This document shows positions 5,159 through 7,864 of a stretch of DNA of 7,864 nt, piece after piece. Source of the stretch: Lachnospiraceae bacterium (GTDB lineage: Bacteria > Bacillota > Clostridia > Lachnospirales > Lachnospiraceae); assembly GCA_019420465.1 (NCBI GenBank), contig JAHZHB010000071.1, positions 9,361 to 17,224 of the forward strand, read 5' to 3'. Every line of letters starts with the position of its first letter. The first letter of the stretch is position 1. A program made the translations under genes and the position numbers. The notes beneath the pieces were generated by a model, which saw only the letters and a list, made by a program, of their open reading frames with translations, made no database searches and was not told where the DNA came from.

Positions 5159-7438
5159 TTGCGCCAGCATTTCCTGGATATGGGTATGATACCCGGTGCC
5201 GAAGTGACTGTGATCAAGCTGGCGCCGATGGGAGATCCCATGGAGCTGCAGGTACATGGCTATGAGCTGACGCTGCGTCTGTCGGAGGCAGATCAGATAG
5301 ATATCCGGCCGATCGGAGAACGCAGTAATGCACACAGCCGTAAGGAAAGACTGGGGATGTCTGCACATCCCGGTCTGGGTGAAGCAGGTAAATACCATGA
5401 AAAAGCACAGGAACATCCTCTGCCGGAGGGAACAACACTGACCTATGCGCTGGTGGGAAATCAGAACTGTGGAAAGACCACCCTGTTTAACCAGATGACC
5501 GGTTCGAATCAGCACGTGGGAAATTTCCCCGGAGTTACGGTAGACCGCAAGGACGGTACGATCCGTAATCATCCGGAAACGCTGGTGACGGATCTGCCGG
5601 GTATTTACTCGATGTCACCATACAGCAGTGAAGAGATCGTATCGAGAAACTTTGTGCTGGATGAGCATCCAAAAGCGATCATCAATATCGTGGATGCGAC
5701 CAACATTGAAAGAAACCTGTATCTGACGATGCAGCTTCTGGAAATGGATATTCCGATGGTCGTTGCCTTAAATATGATGGACGAGCTGACAGGAAACCAG
5801 GGAGCTATCGATGTCAATGCGATGGAGGCCATGCTGGGGGTTCCGGTTATTCCCATCTCTGCAGCCAAAAACGAGGGTGTAGACGAACTGATCGCCCATG
5901 CTGTACATATCGCCAAATATCAGGAAAAACCACTGCGTCAGGATTTCTGTGACCGGGAGGATCATAACGGTGCCGTACACCGTTGTATCCATGCTGTGAT
6001 TCATCTGATCGAGGATCATGCACAGGGTGCACGGCTTCCGGTAAGATTTGCTGCAACCAAAGCAATCGAAGGAGATCCGCTGATCCTGGCACAGTTAAAG
6101 CTGGATGATAATGAAGCACAGATGCTGGAGCATATCGTCTGTCAGATGGAGACAGAGCGTGGGATCGACCGGAGCGCGGCTATCGCGGATATGCGCTTTG
6201 ATTTTATTGAAAGATTATGCGAACAGACGGTGACAAAGCCAAAAGAAAGCAAAGAGCGGATCAGAAGTGAAAAGATCGATCGCATTCTGACAGGAAAATA
6301 CTCAGCGATTCCCTGTTTTATCGGCATTATGGTGCTGGTATTTTATCTGACCTTTAACGTGATCGGTGCATGGCTGCAGGATATACTGGCAGCCGGGATC
6401 GACCGTCTGACGATACTGGTCGCTATGGCGATGCAGGCCGGAAATGTCAATCCTACGATGCAGAGTCTGGTATTGCAGGGAATTTTTCAGGGCGTAGGCA
6501 GTGTACTCAGCTTTCTCCCGATCATTGTCACCCTGTTTTTCTTCCTGTCTCTGATGGAGGACAGCGGTTATATTGCCAGAGTAGCCTTTGTTATGGACAA
6601 GCTGCTTCGAAAAATCGGTCTTTCCGGCCGGAGTATTGTTCCGATGCTGATCGGCTTTGGCTGTACCGTACCGGCGGTTATGTCCACACGTACGCTGACA
6701 AGCGAAAGAGACCGTAAGATGACGATCCTTCTGACGCCTTTTATGAGCTGTACAGCCAAACTGCCGATATATGCGTTTTTTGTCAATGCATTTTTCCCGA
6801 AGCAGGGAGGTCTGGTGATGGCAGGACTGTATCTTCTGGGGATTCTGGTGGGGATCCTGATTGCTTTTCTGTACAAAGGGACGCTGTTTAAGGGCGAACC
6901 TGTTCCCTTTGTGATGGAGTTGCCTAATTACCGTCTGCCGGGAGCCAAAAATGTAGCACAGCTTTTATGGGAAAAGGCAAAGGATTTCCTGCAGAAAGCA
7001 TTTTCCATCATTCTGATCGCTACGATCGTGGTATGGTTTTTACAGAGCTTTGATCTCTCACTGAATATGGTTGCGGATTCGGCAGACAGTATTCTGGCCC
7101 ATGTCGCCGGCCTTCTGGTCCCTGTATTTGGACCGCTGGGGCTTGGTGACTGGCGAATCTGTACGTCTCTGATCAGCGGCATTATGGCAAAAGAGAGCGT
7201 GGTCTCCACACTGGAAATCCTCTTTGGCGGAGATATTACTGCGGTGATGACGCCTCTTGCAGCAGCATCTTTGCTGGTTTTCAGTCTTTTATATACACCG
7301 TGTATCGCAGCCATTGCTTCTATTAAGAGAGAGCTTGGTGCCAGATGGGCAGCAGGCGTTGTGATCTGGCAGTGCCTGGTGGCATGGGTTGCGGCTTTTC
7401 TGGTACATTATATTGTGGCCGGTCTGGGGATACTTTAA
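5159..7438 (+). CDS. feoB: FeoA-FeoB fusion, ferrous iron transporter (5' end disrupted)
   Basis: A membrane ferrous-iron importer with a FeoA-like SH3 domain fused in front. Numbering from TTG 5159 gives 759 residues. Residues 1-50 are FeoA (LRQHFLDMGMIPGAEVTV). A linker precedes the G-protein domain: P-loop GNQNCGKT (100-107), GVTVD (125-129), switch DLPG (145-148), NMMD (205-208) and SAAK (234-237). A helical region follows, then the transporter core with TM segments near 384-404, 449-465, 495-510, 552-571, 614-630, 645-660, 700-722 and 732-757. Conserved pore motifs are GCTVPAVMSTRTL (501-513), PFMSCTAKLPIYAFF (527-541) and LYTPC (711-715). The body is intact; only the start is out of frame. 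TTG 5159 has no well-placed ribosome site. An internal ATG at 5357, behind AAGGA (5342-5346), could make FeoB alone (693 residues). No FeoC or Cys-rich partner follows. Confidence 0.95.
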   Translation: MRQHFLDMGMIPGAEVTVIKLAPMGDPMELQVHGYELTLRLSEADQIDIRPIGERSNAHSRKERLGMSAHPGLGEAGKYHEKAQEHPLPEGTTLTYALVGNQNCGKTTLFNQMTGSNQHVGNFPGVTVDRKDGTIRNHPETLVTDLPGIYSMSPYSSEEIVSRNFVLDEHPKAIINIVDATNIERNLYLTMQLLEMDIPMVVALNMMDELTGNQGAIDVNAMEAMLGVPVIPISAAKNEGVDELIAHAVHIAKYQEKPLRQDFCDREDHNGAVHRCIHAVIHLIEDHAQGARLPVRFAATKAIEGDPLILAQLKLDDNEAQMLEHIVCQMETERGIDRSAAIADMRFDFIERLCEQTVTKPKESKERIRSEKIDRILTGKYSAIPCFIGIMVLVFYLTFNVIGAWLQDILAAGIDRLTILVAMAMQAGNVNPTMQSLVLQGIFQGVGSVLSFLPIIVTLFFFLSLMEDSGYIARVAFVMDKLLRKIGLSGRSIVPMLIGFGCTVPAVMSTRTLTSERDRKMTILLTPFMSCTAKLPIYAFFVNAFFPKQGGLVMAGLYLLGILVGILIAFLYKGTLFKGEPVPFVMELPNYRLPGAKNVAQLLWEKAKDFLQKAFSIILIATIVVWFLQSFDLSLNMVADSADSILAHVAGLLVPVFGPLGLGDWRICTSLISGIMAKESVVSTLEILFGGDITAVMTPLAAASLLVFSLLYTPCIAAIASIKRELGARWAAGVVIWQCLVAWVAAFLVHYIVAGLGIL

Positions 7439-7499
7439 CCGTAACATCTGCGTATGAGCAGCAGGAAAAAGCAGAGTATTGGTATGGCATAGATATGTT

Positions 7500-7546
7500 A
7501 CCCTCATACAGAACAGGAAATAAAAGTTCTGTATGGGGGTATTTTT
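7500..7546 (+). terminator. Intrinsic terminator after feoB
   Basis: A 15-bp stem pairs 7500-7514 (ACCCTCATACAGAAC) with 7526-7540 (GTTCTGTATGGGGGT), with one T-G wobble and an 11-base loop, followed by five Ts (7542-7546). An outer GGCATA/TATGCC pair (7486-7491, 7546-7551) extends the dyad. It sits between convergent genes but has a T-run only on the plus strand. Confidence 0.85.
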
Positions 7547-7594
7547 ATGCCAGAAAGGAGTAAGAAAGATCCAGCAGAGCTGTGTTGACCGGGT

Positions 7595-7864
7595 TCATTT
7601 TGACTGCGCCTTCATCAGTATATCGATCCCTTTGTACATGCCCATGGCGATCAGACAGAGGATCAGGATCGAAAGCAGAACCCAGTCCAGTTTAAATACC
7701 TGACTGCCGTAGATGATCAGATAGCCGAGTCCCTGTCTGGCAGCCAGAAACTCACCGATCACAACACCAACAAGGCAAAGCCCGATATTGACTTTCATTT
7801 CCGACAGGATCATCTGTCGGGAGCCGGGCAGCAGGATATAGCGCAGGATATGTCTGCGGCTGCC
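7595..7864 (-). CDS. ABC transporter permease, SsuC/TauC type (C-terminal 89 residues)
   Basis: The minus-strand frame stays open to the right edge, so the gene begins outside the window; the ATG at 7813 is internal. The visible 89 residues begin with the end of the cytoplasmic EAA coupling loop (RYILLPGSRQ). Then comes a membrane segment leading into GVVIGEFLAARQGLGYLI (residues 33-50), the conserved block of binding-protein-dependent permeases for sulfonate, taurine, nitrate or thiamine precursors. A last membrane helix (about 62-82) and a short KAQSK tail follow. It would pair with an ATPase and a periplasmic-type binding lipoprotein encoded outside the window. The substrate cannot be told from this part. 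It converges on feoAB, with 156 bases between the stop codons. Confidence 0.88.
   Translation of the reverse strand, partial: GSRRHILRYILLPGSRQMILSEMKVNIGLCLVGVVIGEFLAARQGLGYLIIYGSQVFKLDWVLLSILILCLIAMGMYKGIDILMKAQSK

Noticed and set aside
7547..7588. A 13-codon frame just past the feoB terminator, considered as a FeoC-like or Cys-rich small protein
   Set aside because: Too short, starts inside the dyad after the terminator, and lacks the membrane segment and cysteine pattern of Feo accessory proteins.

Overview
The window reads as chromosomal DNA from a Gram-positive, low-to-moderate GC anaerobe of the Clostridia, most likely a Lachnospiraceae acetogen of the Blautia type. The reasons are strong AGGAGG-type ribosome sites, consensus sigma-A promoters, the run of one-carbon and corrinoid genes, a secreted protein of Lachnospiraceae style (HxH plus CxxC segment, Ig-like and FN3 repeats), and a FeoA-FeoB fusion. 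The genus is inferred from gene content, not from a database match. No tRNA, rRNA, CRISPR array, insertion sequence or phage block was found.

Layout. (1) Bases 1-1532 are the tail of an operon: the C-terminal 293 residues of a RACo/AcsV-type corrinoid reductive activator, then, 11 bases later, a DUF3786 protein. A hairpin terminator (1571-1602) closes it. (2) A near-perfect sigma-A promoter (1651-1679), overlapped by inverted repeats, starts a second unit. It holds fchA (methenyl-THF cyclohydrolase/cyclodeaminase family, 1802-2431) and folD (methylene-THF dehydrogenase, 2586-3437), separated by a 154-base gap that can form three hairpins. A 17-bp perfect hairpin follows folD. (3) Bases 3537-4911 form a self-contained unit: promoter, a 410-residue secreted protein with a phage-tail-lysozyme-type domain, and a 24-bp perfect hairpin. 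(4) Bases 4912-5126 are a regulatory region before a FeoA-FeoB fusion (ferrous iron uptake, to 7438). Its start is out of frame with its body, so the gene start is disrupted in this sequence. A terminator follows at 7500-7546. (5) A convergent ABC-transporter permease fragment (SsuC/TauC type) runs off the right edge on the minus strand.

How the genes fit together. AcsV-type activators keep the corrinoid iron-sulfur methyl carrier of the Wood-Ljungdahl pathway in its active Co(I) state, while FchA and FolD carry out two consecutive steps of the methyl branch that feeds it (methenyl-THF and methylene-THF interconversion). The left 3.4 kb is therefore probably the end of an acetogenesis cluster split into two transcription units. 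The FolD lacks two residues tied to cyclohydrolase activity in this family (Ala52 and Phe96 where Lys and Gln are usual), which suggests that FchA supplies that step. Iron uptake by Feo would suit such an iron-sulfur-rich metabolism, but the link is only proximity.

I do not see a convincing undescribed system. The most useful leads are the altered FolD active site beside fchA, the disrupted FeoA-FeoB start, the uncharacterised DUF3786 partner, and the structured fchA-folD gap.
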